64,000 nucleotides of DNA, taken from Taenia hydatigena (taxonomy: Eukaryota; Platyhelminthes; Cestoda; Cyclophyllidea; Taeniidae). The position numbers were made by a program, and so were the translations under genes. The notes under the pieces were generated by a model. That model saw only the letters and a program-made list of their open reading frames with translations, did no database searches and had not been told where the DNA came from. Positions 27,989 to 40,946 of the stretch are shown here, one piece after another (position 1 is the first letter of the stretch; the number at the start of each line of letters is the position of its first letter). Location: NCBI GenBank assembly GCA_036345935.2, contig JADWOT020000005.1, forward strand, positions 1,116,001 through 1,180,000. Reading direction: 5' to 3'.

Positions 27989-28598
27989 AAATTTGGCAAT
28001 ATAATAGCATCAACTTGCGTTCTAAGCAGGCAATGCGAGTCAAACACCTGCAAGGCGGAAGAAGCCAAGGCGTTTCGGTAAACAATCATCACAAAATAGG
28101 CCTGATAAATGAAGCAGTACCTGCAGAAATAATGTAAACGCATGTGTTCGCTCAAAGCCTCCAGCGTCATAAATTCTGCGCAGCATTCTGTGCAGTGAAG
28201 GCGTACTTCAGAATTCTCCATTCGCATGACTGCAGTGCGGCACAACAAAGCATAATTTTGGGAAGAGTTAGTAGAAAAAGCCAGTGCTATAGCTGAGGAG
28301 CTGAGCACATCTAATTCAATTAGAGGTCAATGGACTCTAACTCACAAATATGCGATTTGATGGAATGGCAGATGAGCAAATTAAAGTTTTCGAAGTGAGT
28401 GCGACAACAGAAGCACACGTTGTGTTCTCAAGCCAATTTTGAGGTTCAAAAGAATGCACTCGTATTAATTTTAGCAGGCATGCTGACTTAATGGAAAAGA
28501 TAATGGTGAATTTGTAAGTTTTCTCACCTCTCTGATGACGTAGGAGCATTCCGAGGGTTTTGTAATACCTTGTGCGATCCGGACAATTAAGAATCAAC
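27989..28598 (-). CDS. C2H2 zinc-finger protein gene, partial (four short exons)
   Basis: Three C2H2 fingers appear when minus-strand exons are joined at phase-matched GT...AG introns. Exon A (28598-28528) ends at a GTGAGA donor. Exon B (28426-28346) ends at GTGAGT. Exon C (28229-28121) follows a GCACTGCAG acceptor. The introns are 101 and 116 bp. Finger 1 spans A/B: C-x2-R-x12-H-x3-H (NCPDRTRY...LLRHQREH), its last His coming from exon B. Its second Cys is Arg (codon CGC, one base from TGC). Finger 2 is in B: CFCC, 12 residues, H-x4-H. Finger 3 is in C: CTECCAEFMTLEALSEHMRL then H. A fourth starts FCRYC, but its continuation is uncertain. Exon D (28047-27989) has good splice sites and ends in YCQI before a GTAAGC donor, as if opening another finger. 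Such proteins usually bind nucleic acid in the nucleus. The start and end of the gene are not found. Confidence 0.55.
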
Positions 28599-28601
28599 CT
28601 G

Positions 28602-31600
28602 CTATAATATATTAAACATTTAAAATGAGATGCTGAACCTGTGCTGCGATTCGCCAAGTTCAACCGCCTTTTACACAGGTCTTCATCTTTTGCATTAATA
28701 CAGGCATTATCATAGCCTGTGCAAATAAACTCTTCAAGACCTAACTCCACACTATGCATTAATACACATGCTTCTCTATAAAGACATGCTTTTGATCGTG
28801 CATGCGTTCATGTATAAGGCATACAAGGTGCTGTTGCATGAAAACGTTAATTTCAAGAGTACAATGTTCCTACAGTGGTGCACGCGGCCAAGTGTGCAAA
28901 ATAGAGGATAAAGTTTCTAAAGTTGCGCTGAGCACAGTCCACAGATGCAGGTATCCATTTTGTTCATGAGAAGGGTGAGTTGTACAAGAATCTGTGACTG
29001 ATTATGGACCGAATGTGATTAATAAGCGGGTAGACCTCCTAGATCAGCCCTCAACCAGACTTCCGATTGCATCGCACGGCGGCGAAGATGGCACGCATTA
29101 AAGCTTAAATCGTTTGCTGCTCTACAGTGATGCAGCCATTGTTGTGGTGGTCTTTGAAATATTTGTAAAATCTGGAGGCCGAGTGAAAGATAGCTGCTTC
29201 TTCTTTTCACTTAAAGGGTAGTAGTGTTAACATTTATAAACGTGTAATTTTGCATTGCTTCCATTTACAGCCTTTAAGATTGTTGCACTGCCCTTTAAAT
29301 CGTACTTAAATTACAACAAACTCTTTGAGTGCACAATTCAGTCAGCTTCAATTCCTTGATGTCTTTTGTTGCTTGACTTAAAATTCCCATTTCCATCTTT
29401 GCATTGTTCTGTCATGCATGCGTCTTTTGAGTTTATTGTTTTTTTTTTAATTTTACCAGCTACCCAAATGACGGCTCTTGATTGTCGTTGTTTTATGGCA
29501 GATAGTAACAGAAGACTTAGAAGACTGGTTTCTAAAAATGACTGATTTTCTACCATTTAACTAGTTGGTCTTTATTTGACATATCTTTGCTTCGGCTCAA
29601 GTTAAATGCTTTGTTAAATCTCTTTGTAATCAAGGTTCTTTAAAAACGCCTATAGCAGCAGTGTACATCAATGTCAGATAAACTAGGGAGTTTTCTTGGC
29701 TTTTGAAATTTGGGTTGGTCTTAGCAAGCAGAATGGTGCTCATCGGTCGCTTTTCGCCTGCACATGCGATGAAGCAAGTTCTCATAAATGCGCAAAACAC
29801 CAGGCGAAATCCCTAGCCAAAATAAACTCTCGGAGAGGGATTCGAGATTGAGTTTCTGGTGGAATGGATTATCACTTGACTGCTGGTCTTGTATCACAAA
29901 CTAACATTCAAGCCAATTAACAATGTTAGGGCCATTACTCGGATGCGTTTATTAGGTTGCTGGATTTAAATCTGCTCTACTATTTTTCTTTAACTAGCAT
30001 TGTCACATTACTGCCTCTGAGCGATAACAGTGAGAGCTGACTTCGTTTACTGCGCTCTCAATGATTGAACATGAAGATTCCATTCGCTGAGGCCACTCGC
30101 TTACCCAGGCATAGAAATGGGCTCCACTGACAAAACTGCTTATCGTCAAATTGAGCACGCATCTTGATGAGGACGTGCTACACATGGAAAGAAGAAGAGG
30201 AACTATACCTCGGGAGTGAATCCACATGCTGAACAGAAGTTGACTAGAGATGTTAAGATAAATTTATTCTAATATTGTGCAATGAACTAATTGATACTTG
30301 CTCTATGATGTATGCATAATTGTGCAACGCCATGAAAAGAGCGCAATGGTGTTGCCACAGGTTTCACAATAGTTGTATCTGTACACTTGAATATAAGACA
30401 AAGGGATGAGCAATTAATCTATTTGTTGAACCGATGAGGGTTTTCAGTTCGCTTGATGTGGACTGAATCAGCAGCTTGTTAAATCGTCGGAGTGCAGTGG
30501 CCAAAGCTAATGCAAAATAGGTGATGCGGTACTATTAGCCCGCTTAATACTGCTACGTGGTGGCAGTGGTTTAAATTACGCTTTGGACGTGAAAACCCGA
30601 GATAAAGAACGACTAGTTTTAGCACAATCACCATACTACTTGAAGAGTGTCATTACGTTTTCTAACGCATAATAGAGTTTCCTTTACCTTCTGAACCATG
30701 GGTATCGCGCGATCCTTTCAACTTTGCAAACAGGTATATTTCTTTAGCCATTTAAAAAGCAGAGAGAGATTGTAAAGCGCGTGGATAGGATAGGAGACTG
30801 CTATCATTTGCAACGTTGACCCTGCAATCTTTATTAGTTTGCCTCATTACACGACGGGGTATTCAATGAAGCTGTCAGCACTTTACCACTTCTTCACCAT
30901 TAAGAGATAGATTTGTGATGTTTGCAAATGCAAGTGTACGAGCTTATGGTAAGGCATGGGACAAGTCGGGGAACTAAAGGAAAGGACCAATTTTGACAGG
31001 TTCTATCCTCTGTAACTAAAATGGCGGCAGGAAAAATAAAAGTGATTGGGGGAACAGCAAGCTCGTCTTTGACATTTGAGTAGCAGAATCTTCCTGGCTG
31101 TTTACGCCTTGGCCTGTAACAATGCTGTTTACATTTAGTGCTGTAACCAAAGAATTTAAATAAGATGTTGCGAATGGTCACGCTTCATAGAACAATTCGT
31201 TTAACAATTAATAATCCACCAATAAGGAGCTCTCACTATTTGACATCCCTTGACAAACTGGATAGCATGTTTTGTCATGTTTAGCCTTTAGAGAAAGCCA
31301 GCAGGATGTCGCGTGCAAAGATATATGGTTTTTCTGCAAAAAATTTCTTTGTTGGTGTTTATCAAATAAAAATGGTATGATTAAGGAAAATTGGAATCAA
31401 TATCGCATTTTGACAACGAAACACATGGTATGAAAATGAAGTGTGTTCATTTATGTCTAACACGACTAAAGCTGGACGTTGGTTATGTCAAGCAGACTTT
31501 GTTTAACACCAACAAGTGTTTGGTTTACATTTCTCAATCTAAATACACTTTTTTTCAAACGGTCGTCTTAGATGCGACCGTAAAAGATATGAGTAGCAAA

Positions 31601-34600
31601 AGAAATTAATTGTTTTCAAAATTGCACAAGTATAGTACCTAGCCAGATGCGTAGACGCAACCCTCCAGCTACACGGTGCTGAATCACGCAAGGTATTAAG
31701 GGCATTCGCAATCATTATCAAGCGCATTAGTACCTTCGTGTCATTAGCAACTCTTCGGAAATCACGTTCTTTCCCTGGGTATACTGGCGGCGGCTATAGA
31801 CAAAAGTTACTCGTAGGATAGAGCTTAAAAGGAAACAAAAATGATTTGAAGAAACGGCTTTGTAGGGCTCTTTAAAATTGAGTAAGTTGTCTGCTAGTCT
31901 GCCTTTCAAGTCTCCTTCGATTTCCTCCAAAGATTTCAGTCAAACGCCTTCAACACCACCAATACCGCATCTCAATAATATGGCTTATCTGAAATCTCGG
32001 AGTCCATGTGCCACTAACATTTCGCTGCCTAATTCTAGATGCCAAAGCAAATGACTATGAAATAGCTATTCAGCCAAAGAATCATGACCAGGCTGCTATT
32101 TTGAGCTGCGAGAACCACGAAAAACTAGCGGAAACCACTTTGGAGTTGACGGAACGCGTCGCAAAAAAGTGTGCGTGAGAACGACATGACACTTGTACCA
32201 AGCGGTGACCACAGCATTAGAGTTGATTCGATCGCAGGTCATGTAAATGTTTTCTCCAGCTATCTTGTTGGCCAGATTGGCGCACACGACGATATCAACA
32301 CTTCCAGGAGCTCTGTTTCTCGAAGACGGAAGAGATCAAAGGGTGCAAAGAAATGGGTCCTCATTCTTCACTGATTCTAACAGATACTACTGCACCATTC
32401 ATGGAAAGATGGTAGTCGAAGGTGAATAAAAATCTAATCAGCAATAGATTATTATTGCACTTACACATCCTTGATAAATAACGAAAAAAGGGTAAAAGGC
32501 GTTTCTCAATCTGTCCAGATTGACTGTCTCGTGTTGCCCAACAGGAAATGCTGCCCTGTTTATAAGCCTACCAAGTGTCATGCCTACACGTTTTTAATTG
32601 CCGTTACAGTGTTCGGTGATGTGTGGGGCCAATTTAACCACTGGCTACTATACACGCACCTGTGATTTACAGATTATTAATTCATTAATTTACAACATGC
32701 CAATGCGTCGTTGAATTCTTAGTGTTGTCTTCACTCCTTGGTTTTGTTTTGCAAAGGAGGAACTGAATACGCTCTGCAGTTATGACAATTATTCCTATCT
32801 GAAGTCACAATTAGGAACTTTTATCCCTGATTGAACTTTGCGAGGAAATATAAGATACTCCACTGCGAGTATTGAGACAGACAGATTTGTTTGCATGGTG
32901 GTTATGATGGAGAATATGGGAAGGAAGGGCTACACTTTGAAGGTGAAGCTAAAGTCGAGAGAACAAAGACGATTTGCTGGCTACCACGAGAAGACATTTA
33001 ACAAGCTGGCCAACTGAACAAAGCAAACCACCTACATGCCACAAGACTAATGATTAAAGCTAATCTTCCGCATACACAGTGTTTCACCCCTTCTCATTTT
33101 GCACAGCCTTGCAATTCCCTTTTAAGTCATGTCGCACAATGTTAGAATCGTTATCCAAGGTTACGACTTTACACTAGTTTTATGGTTTTTACCCATTAGC
33201 AATGAAAGTTGAGTTAGCACCTTTGACTTTGTGAATTTCCTTAAATTGGCAAAATGGCTAGAAGCAAGACAAGTTCTAAATATTCTTCATGTATTACGAA
33301 AATTTTGTGTCCCTGATTAGCCGCGACCACCCATCTGAGATGAAATTTGAACAGGCATAATGGAATATTAAAGTGCAGCAATCGCTTACAGAAGAATCGA
33401 TCTAATTTTTCAAACTTGCGAACAAATGCAGCAGAATAGCGATTATATGTGTGACGCTATGCTACAGGGATTAATATGTTTAGTGCAAAAAGGGCGTCAT
33501 CGAAGTTGGTTTTCGAATGGCAGCCTTTGAATAGCGTGTTTTACTTTAGTTTAGGATGTGATGCAATGTAAGACCTTCTCAAATCTTGGCGGTAGTGTGT
33601 ACGCAAATAGTCCAGCAGGTGGTCACATAAGTGAGATGACCCATCCAGCCACGACCGCCTTCATTTGCCGTTGATTATTTAAAGAGGACTTCCTCATCGT
33701 TAGGACTAGAATAATTTTGCTTCCTTGTACTGACTTGGATAACGAGAAGAGAAGACTTAAATCATTGCTGTCAGAAATTACTTTTCTGTTAAAATTATGC
33801 CACTATGAGAATGAAATTAGGGTGATCCATCTGTATTGTGTTCTCTTGCAGTGTGTAATACTAATAAATAACTCATCAAAACCATAGTAATCGTCATATT
33901 TCCTTCTTCATTCTTGTTTTTGCCCCTTTTGCAAAGGGCGTCCATTTCTTTCACTGTTGTCTGAGCTTACTAATTAACCAAACGTAGCATTCGCTTGCCT
34001 ATCCTCCATGTCAGCAGCTTCACTGATTGTGAAAATAGGGAATTGCAAGGACCAGCTACAAAAAAGACATGCCGTTCTGCGAGTAAAGCACCCAGTCCTG
34101 CATTTGGTATATCCTCACGTTGGCGAAAGCTAAACATTTTTGCTAAAAATCTTCACCGTTCTCAGATTTAAGTACCTATAAAATAGGTGCTTCGCAAAAT
34201 ACCATGAAAAATGAGAAAATGAGCTGCTTAATCATGTGCAACTGCGACGAATATGTTTACTGTTGTCCGTGTTTTCGTGACCTTCTAGGAGATGCCCTAA
34301 TTCCCATTGTATGGGATTCCAATTGACCTTAAGCTTTCAAAGCATACATGCGTTCAATACAAAGCGAGTTTTCGCACCAATTTTTTGGGGTTTTATCCTG
34401 GTTATTGCTATCTGTGTATATTTTTATTTTGACCTAGAAAAAACATGCGAAATAGTATAACAGGACCAGCTTGTAAAGCACAGATGCAGTTGCGAAATTT
34501 GACTGGATGCATTATGCAAGGAGAGCAACTTAAGATTTATTTTAAATGCTACTAAGAAAATCCAAACTAGCTGCACGCCTAGCAAATGAACGAAAGGCTG

Positions 34601-35100
34601 GTTTTAAGGCACAGAACTTTTCCGGAGCTCGAAGTTTTTAGTTTTTGGTATGATGTTAATTTTCGATAAGAAAATTCGTTGTCAAATCTTTGCATAAAAC
34701 TCTATTTGCATGCTTAAATTTAAAAGAATCAAACTAAAAGTACTTTGCAGCAATGGCTGATGTGCCTATGAGACGCCCATCGGATAAATAAATGCAATGT
34801 CTTAGGTTACAATCCACCCTTCATTGCTCAATGGAACTTTACTATGAATTCCGAACATTTAAATGCAGACATTGACGCGGTTTAATATTCTTGGCATTTA
34901 CACTGCATCTGTCCAAAGATTCAGTCCCAAGTCGAAGTGAAGAATGAGCAGTGAATAATGTGAATGGCATCCTGCCTTTTACGACTCTTTAGCGTAATGT
35001 GGCAACGTATGCTTAGATTCCTGCTTGACAATAGTGAGTGCGCGCTGGTCTTGCTTAGGCCTTTTTCCACCACGTATTTTTGCTAAAAGTCTCCGCGGAA
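28602..35100. other. Gene-free or intronic sequence
   Basis: No secure feature. If the zinc-finger gene continues upstream, part of this is its intron. At 32100-32430 all three plus frames and one minus frame are open and locally GC-richer. The minus reading includes AGENIYMTCDRINSN and AWYK, faintly like an immunoglobulin-fold strand pair, but no clean splice sites frame it. Confidence 0.35.
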
Positions 35101-35240
35101 ATTAAGGTAAATGAATATAACAAGAGGATTTGTTAAGACCCATACTACCCTCCTACGCCCACATGCACCCATTCTCACGGTGCACTCTCCGCCTCCTCCT
35201 ACCCGATGTCCCCCTCCCAAATCCTCCCAACTGCTCTGTC

Positions 35241-35280
35241 GCACGCACGCACGCACGCACACACACACGCACACATGCAC
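35241..35280. repeat. (GCAC)n/(AC)n microsatellite
   Basis: Five GCAC units run into AC units, followed by a degenerate tail. Confidence 0.9.
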
Positions 35281-35546
35281 CCGTTCCCACCGGTGCACTT
35301 ACTACTCCTAACACCACTACTGTTGCACTCACTCAATTAATATGCCACCAGCTTGAGGCGGCACTACTTACAACTTGCCAGTAGACGCACCACTTTGCCT
35401 CCTCCTCTCAACTACTTATACGTTGCTAGTAGACTTCTTCCCTCTCTCCTCCCTCCCTCCCTCCTTCCTCTTTCTCCCCTCATTTTTTCATCCCTTCGCT
35501 TCAAGTTATGCCTTTTCTTTGATGAGCACTACTTCTACTACCACCG

Positions 35547-35574
35547 CATTCATTCATTCATTCATTCATTCATT
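35547..35574. repeat. (CATT)7 microsatellite
   Basis: Seven consecutive CATT units. Confidence 0.9.
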
Positions 35575-35710
35575 CACGCACTCCTACCTTCCTCATTCTT
35601 TCCATTTCCCCCTCCCTCCCTCTCTCATTCCTTCATTTCTACTTCCATTGCAGGTGCAGCACCCTCCTCTCCCTTTTTTCACTTTCTTCCCTATTTACCA
35701 CTCCCCTCTC

Positions 35711-35727
35711 TCTTTCTTTCTTTCTTT
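35711..35727. repeat. (CTTT)n microsatellite
   Basis: About four CTTT units in a pyrimidine-rich background. Confidence 0.8.
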
Positions 35728-36300
35728 AGTAGTAGGATTGCTGTTGCCGTTCCCCTTCTCCAAATCATCATCTCTTTCAATCACTTGAATAATCAATTGC
35801 TTCAGCAATACATTTCAACAGCCTCTCTATAAATTAACCAATCACTTTATCATTACTACTTCACAACCAATCACTAACTGCGCCTACTTAACCAACGCAT
35901 ATCAACATGCTCTCGGGACACTTCGTATCCGGAGCTCCAATCTATGCCAAAAAACCAACCTCAACGTTTCAAATTGGTTGAGCTGTCTGTAGCCTCCTCA
36001 AGGCAACGTCGCTACTTCACATTCCACAAAGAAAGCCTATCTCATGCCTATCGTTCATTTTGTCCACCCACACCTCTTCTGCGGCTAAGCCCAATCAACC
36101 AGTTACCGTAAGTACGCCTAACACAAACCACCGAGACGGTGTAATTTAGGCTCACACACTAACTTCCACCTCCACTCATTACTCATCACTCATCTTCCAT
36201 CGTCTTCCCGCCCACCGCTCATCCACTTAGTCGCCTCAATAGACCGCACTTATTGGCGATCCACTTTAGCATGAAAACACGACCTCCGCCAACAGCAGGC

Positions 36301-38954
36301 TCTCTTCTCAATCACATCAAGGTTGCAGGGGAGAGACGAAGATGAGCACCAATCACTTGATGATAGAGATGTTCTATTGTAGATTGAAGCTCCTTTAGCC
36401 GTAGCTAATCTGCATGACTATGTGATAGGTGCGGCCTATTTTGCTTCAGGAGGAGGTGTATAACTGTTTTCATTTGTTGGGTTGCAGTTTATTGTTGTTA
36501 GCACAGGTAAAGCGTTCATTTGGAAGTAAATTGCCAACTGTTGGAGGAGGTATTATGAGCCTTTAAAAGGAGCGGCATGCTGTCACTTTGCCTCGAGAGT
36601 GCTTTTAGAAGGCGCTGAGGGAAGAAATCGGAGCGCGCTTCAGTGAATCCTCTTCAACGTGTCTCGTACTCCACCACTACTGCTTCGTGATCATCCAACT
36701 GGCATCCCTGTTGCCTGTGAAGGTGGCCACACTGTCGTTAATGTCAGTTGCTGTGGTGTGGAAAAGGTATCTGCTTGAATGTTGCAAAGTGGAAAGCAGT
36801 TGTGTCGGTTTCCATCGAGTAGAAGGATCTCGCCTATCAGTGACCTTCAGTCTTCTGTAAGTAAACCATTCACCACCACGAGAAACTGTGTCTACATTCC
36901 GCCATACGCACACACTGAAAGCACAATCTTTGAGACATGAAGTGGTAAGTGCTTCAGGTCCATGAGATGACCTCTATGTGTGGAAGCTTCAGGGGCAACC
37001 CTTGATGATGAGATGTCCATTCGCCCGTCAACCGTGGCACCCTGAGTCAGTCCCACCATACGCCATTCTCCCACTCGGATAATCGCTCAGCAAACCACTC
37101 TAGACGTGCGTGGATAAGGTACAGGAAGAACAAATTCATGGCCACGTACCATGTCATGTCATCTGGATGGCAGTCAGCCTCCGCCACACAAATTTCAATG
37201 TCGATAGAGGAGTAGTGAATTCACCATTGCACCATCACTCCAGTTGGATAGCGCTGCTGCCTGTTCTTCGCACAATGATCCCGAATAAAGTTTAGGCAGG
37301 GGAGACATGCACCTCTTCTTCGTTATTCAAAATAGAGAGTCGCCTTGAGAGCGATGCCCTTCGAGTGACTAGGCATCACCCAAATTGAACTGTTCAAGCC
37401 ATTTCATCACAAACGATACGCTTCACTAATGTCTACTGCACTTCTTCCAACTACTGCGGAAAACTCTCCACACGACTAGGAATGCATCGCAGATCGTAAA
37501 CGATTTGTGTTCTGTAATTTCTGGTAGCAAATTATATCGTAATCAGGGCGTGTTCAGTGCAGGCATTCTTTACCTTCTCCCTGTGTGAAGGTGGAAAATT
37601 GGGTTCGCGACCTTATCCCCCGTGGAAGATGTAACCAAATGGACAGCAAGAGCACTCCAAATCAGTCACATCAGTTTGTCCACCACCACCACCACCACCA
37701 CAGCAAGCACTCGTGGCGACTAAAGGAGGTCTGCGTCCCTTCTCCAAATGCACACAAAAGCAAGATTTTCTGACGTGCCTTCGATGAGTTCTGTAGCAAT
37801 TTCCGCCCCGAACCATCGGTTTTCAGAAAGAAGTATTGGTCCACTGCACCAACTCACTGTAGACGGTAATTAATGCCCACATCAATAATCGCCTTCCCAC
37901 CTCATTTCCTACATTACTGACGAGATTGTAAAGGATTAGGAAACATCAGATACCAATGACAACCTACATTGCGTCGCATCTCCTCTCACTTCTTCGCTGA
38001 TATGGTTTTCATTACTACTTGCTTCTCCACTCAGCGAAAAGATGGATGATCTTCATCGAGTTCGGTTTACCGCTTCCTCACACGCCAAACGTATTCATTC
38101 ACTCACCGAAGTCAGCACTCAATCGTTCCTTCTCACTTCGCATTGAAATTAGCACATTTTCGTACGGATCTCCCACTAGCAGAGCTAATGTAATACGCCA
38201 CTTGACAGAATGATGGTAAACGAGACGATGAACTAACCAAATGTACCACAATCCGTAAATGTGGCTAGCCCCTCCATTTACCCTTTCTATAACTTAAAAC
38301 ACACCGTTTAGCGATTAAATGAGGCATGAATGATGCTACATATGAAAATACTATGACTGCAATAGTTCATCGAAATTTGAAGTCCTTTTCTCCTTCTTTC
38401 GTTGTTGTCCATCGTGGAGAATTGATCTTCAAGGTTTTGCAGCCAAAATTCAACCCAGAATTTTTCATGCAAAAAAGGACCGCACCCACTGCAATATGCG
38501 TAACGCTCCGAGACCTCCCCAAATTCAAAGAAAGTCATTATAGCATGGCAGAATATGCATAATCAAAGTACACCCCCATTTCCTTAGAACGCTATTTCGC
38601 CTGGTGGGATGGTCCTCTCAGGTTTTCCTCACGTCAACAGGAAAGGACCTTTTAGAGTGGTTCGGCTTCTAGGCCTTTGGGAGGTGACTTGAAGAGCTGC
38701 AGTTTATCGTAGCACATAGTATCTCAACCGGACTCTTCACCGATTTCGTTCCTATGACTTTAGGAATTCAAAATGACCGATTGAATTCAACCAATTTGGG
38801 CTGGAAGAATTTAATTTCTCATTACTGATACTTTTATGGGTGCAAATGACACTGCCCCCATCTAATAAAGGGTGCCTCAAATTTGCGTAAAAAGTAATTT
38901 GATAAAAGCCTACGTTCATAACCCAAAGTTGTAAGTAGTTTATTGAACTGTAAG
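36301..38954. other. Unassigned sequence, possibly old mobile DNA
   Basis: Adjacent minus-strand frames between 36.68 and 37.82 kb read in a patchwork that could be an eroded coding element, but I match it to no family. A (CAC)7 run lies at 37681-37701. Confidence 0.3.
37681..37701. repeat. (CAC)7 microsatellite
   Basis: Seven CAC units. It gives poly-His or poly-Gly strings in overlapping frames that are not evidence of a gene. Confidence 0.85.
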
Positions 38955-39745
38955 AGGAACACAGCGCAAGGTCATGAATGGGATGGCATAGTGGGTAAAT
39001 GGCTCATGCGCACTCTTTTGCAGAAATTTTCATGACCATTGTGCATAAAAATGCGGCTGAATTTCATTGATATAGCGCTCAATTTCCTTCTTCAAGGCGT
39101 GAGTGACCATGGGCTTGTTAACATACACCTTGGACTTCAATAAATCCTAAAAATGTTAATTCGAATGACCTGGGAGACCTATTCTCATTACCAAGGCGGG
39201 AACTTGCACGACCAGGAAGTCAGTTGTCCAGCAATTGAAATGCTTCTCGCCAAATATGGCATGTCGCACCGTCCTGTTGAAATCGCTTGTCCTCTGCCAT
39301 CCATAATTTGCAATTGAGGCACAAAAAACTGGATTATCAAGTCGTGATAGTGAGCACCATCAATTGGCATTGTCTGACTAACCGCATGAAGATGATGTCT
39401 TTAGCCCGAAATCCGCACCATCCATTAACGCGTTGTTGATACTATTTTCCCAGCAATTGCTCGTGGGTTGTGTGAACCCCGAATGCAACAACTTTTTCGA
39501 GTAACTAAGTCAGCAAGATGAAATGAACAGTCGCGTCGCTGGAGACGATTTTGTTCGGAAAATCAGCATCCAACCATTCAGCCATCTCCATTCGCTGTGC
39601 AATGTCATCGGGCCTCGAATCTTTGTGAACGTGAAGATGCAAGCATTTCGTACGAACACGCTGTAGAGGGCTTCTGGAGGTGACACATCTGGACTGTCAG
39701 CAATACACCCACGAGCAGCTCTGATGTCTCTTGTTAATCAACCTG
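38955..39745 (-). pseudogene. Decayed mariner/Tc1-type DDE transposase
   Basis: On the minus strand, shifting between frames, the DDE transposase landmarks of the IS630-Tc1-mariner superfamily appear in order. A linker region reads RPDDIAQRMEMAEWL. It is followed by KIVSSDATVHF (the usual FSDEA.FHL segment around a catalytic Asp), VNGWC (usual V.VWC), FFVPQL, then FQQDGATCH (usual FQQDGAPPH with the second catalytic Asp). Next come a degraded PPRSPDL segment (SPRSFELTF) and the C-terminal KSKVYVNKP...LKKEIERYI. Stops and at least one frameshift interrupt it, and the N-terminal DNA-binding part is barely visible, so it cannot encode an active enzyme. A terminal-repeat-like block (GGGTGCCTCAAATTTGCGTA, near 38872) lies just beyond the 3' end. 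I found no partner at the other end. An intact family member would cut and paste its own element. Confidence 0.85.
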
Positions 39746-40463
39746 TTGAAGAATGATCAGAGTTTTGGATATCACCAAATGAATCAATTGCCCCAAGTTC
39801 TTTAATTAATCGTAATTCAACCATATTTTTCACGAAAATTGCAAACTAAAGCAGACAAACCTTCGTTGTTTTTCAAATGTTACCAAACATCAAAGACGCA
39901 TTGTTCTGCCTTTCAACGCCTTTTTCCGATAACCTTCAACTGTCAGCTGTCAAACCGTTTTCCTGTTTTTGTTGTTATCACTTTATCGCACAAGTGGCCC
40001 AAAATCCACATCTTGCATGCATTTTGGGACACACATTAACTTCACCTCATAGAAAGCATTCTCATTCGTTGAGTATAGAGTCATTTTAATAACCAGGTAA
40101 AAACCATGTTTGCAGATTTAAGTGTTCAGCAGATTGTATTTAAGGTCTTGATTTTTTTGAATAACTGCATGCTGGCACCCGGCAATCGGGATTTGCATAA
40201 GCTGGTAGTTGCTACATTCTCAAAGCCCTTTTTATAGACTAAAATGGTTCTTTTATCACAAGCAAGAAAGAGGTTTGTTTTAAAACCGGGATTTTATTGA
40301 AGGCTAGGAAATACTACTGCTACTCAACCAGCGGCCAAGTCTTCATTGTACAGTTACTACTTTTAAAAATGGGCATATAAATGCATCATCCTATCATCGC
40401 TAATACACCATCGATGCATTAGCAGCTTAAAATCCTTCGAATTCGCGAAAGGTCTGTTGCCAA
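39746..40463. other. No feature seen
   Basis: Flank of the transposase fossil. The expected second terminal repeat was not found. Confidence 0.4.
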
Positions 40464-40604
40464 CGTAGAATGTGAGCTTTGCTGCATTTTTGAAATCTTG
40501 TCACCGTACCAACCTTTCTTCGAGCAATCAACTTTCGTATCACATAAAGGCAAACAGGTATATTCTTCTTTTTGTAATTAAGCCACTGAGCGAGGGCGAA
40601 TTAT
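40464..40604 (+). repeat. Short direct repeat, copy 1
   Basis: Shares ATGTGAGCTTTGCTG, TTTTTGAAATC and GAGCGAGGGC-type blocks with 40832-40946, in the same orientation. The spacing and internal gaps suggest an old insertion or a short interspersed repeat. Confidence 0.6.
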
Positions 40605-40831
40605 GTTGCTATGCAACCTGTTCTAATTTGACCTTGCTGTGGGAATTTTGAGAAGGCTGTTCTGCTCCTTTGCGAACTGGGACCAACTGAGCTTGACTAG
40701 TGTTGCAGTCCGAAGATGCCACAGAATCCGCAGGACCACACAGCTACGGAGACGAGGGAGTATCTAAAGCAGCACTTTACTCGCGTCATCTCGAATCGCA
40801 GGGGTTCGAATTGGTAAAATGTATATATGCC

Positions 40832-40946
40832 AGCACGAGATGTGAGCTTTGCTGTAATTTTTGAAATCCTATCGTCCTACCCGCCTTCCCTCGAGAGTAG
40901 GTACATTAGCTTTGTTATTTCTACCACCAAGCGAGGGCAAAATATG
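40832..40946 (+). repeat. Short direct repeat, copy 2
   Basis: Second copy of 40464-40604. It directly follows GGGGTTCGAATTGG (40803-40816), which resembles a tRNA B-box, so a tRNA-derived short element is possible. No A-box or folded tRNA is evident. Confidence 0.55.

Larger units (their letters stand above)
35100..36300. repeat. Pyrimidine-rich low-complexity region
   Basis: The plus strand is strongly C/T-rich and contains several microsatellites, listed separately. Overlapping open frames of up to 159 codons arise from the biased composition and read as Ser/Pro/Leu/His-rich strings, so I do not call them genes. Confidence 0.6.

Noticed and set aside
32096..32429. Locally GC-richer segment open in four frames, one faintly immunoglobulin-like
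   Set aside because: Several frames on both strands are equally open and no clean splice sites single one out.
35353..35832. 159-codon and 137-codon plus-strand frames
   Set aside because: Overlapping frames in a C/T-rich low-complexity tract with microsatellites. Their residues are Ser/Leu/Pro/Phe strings.
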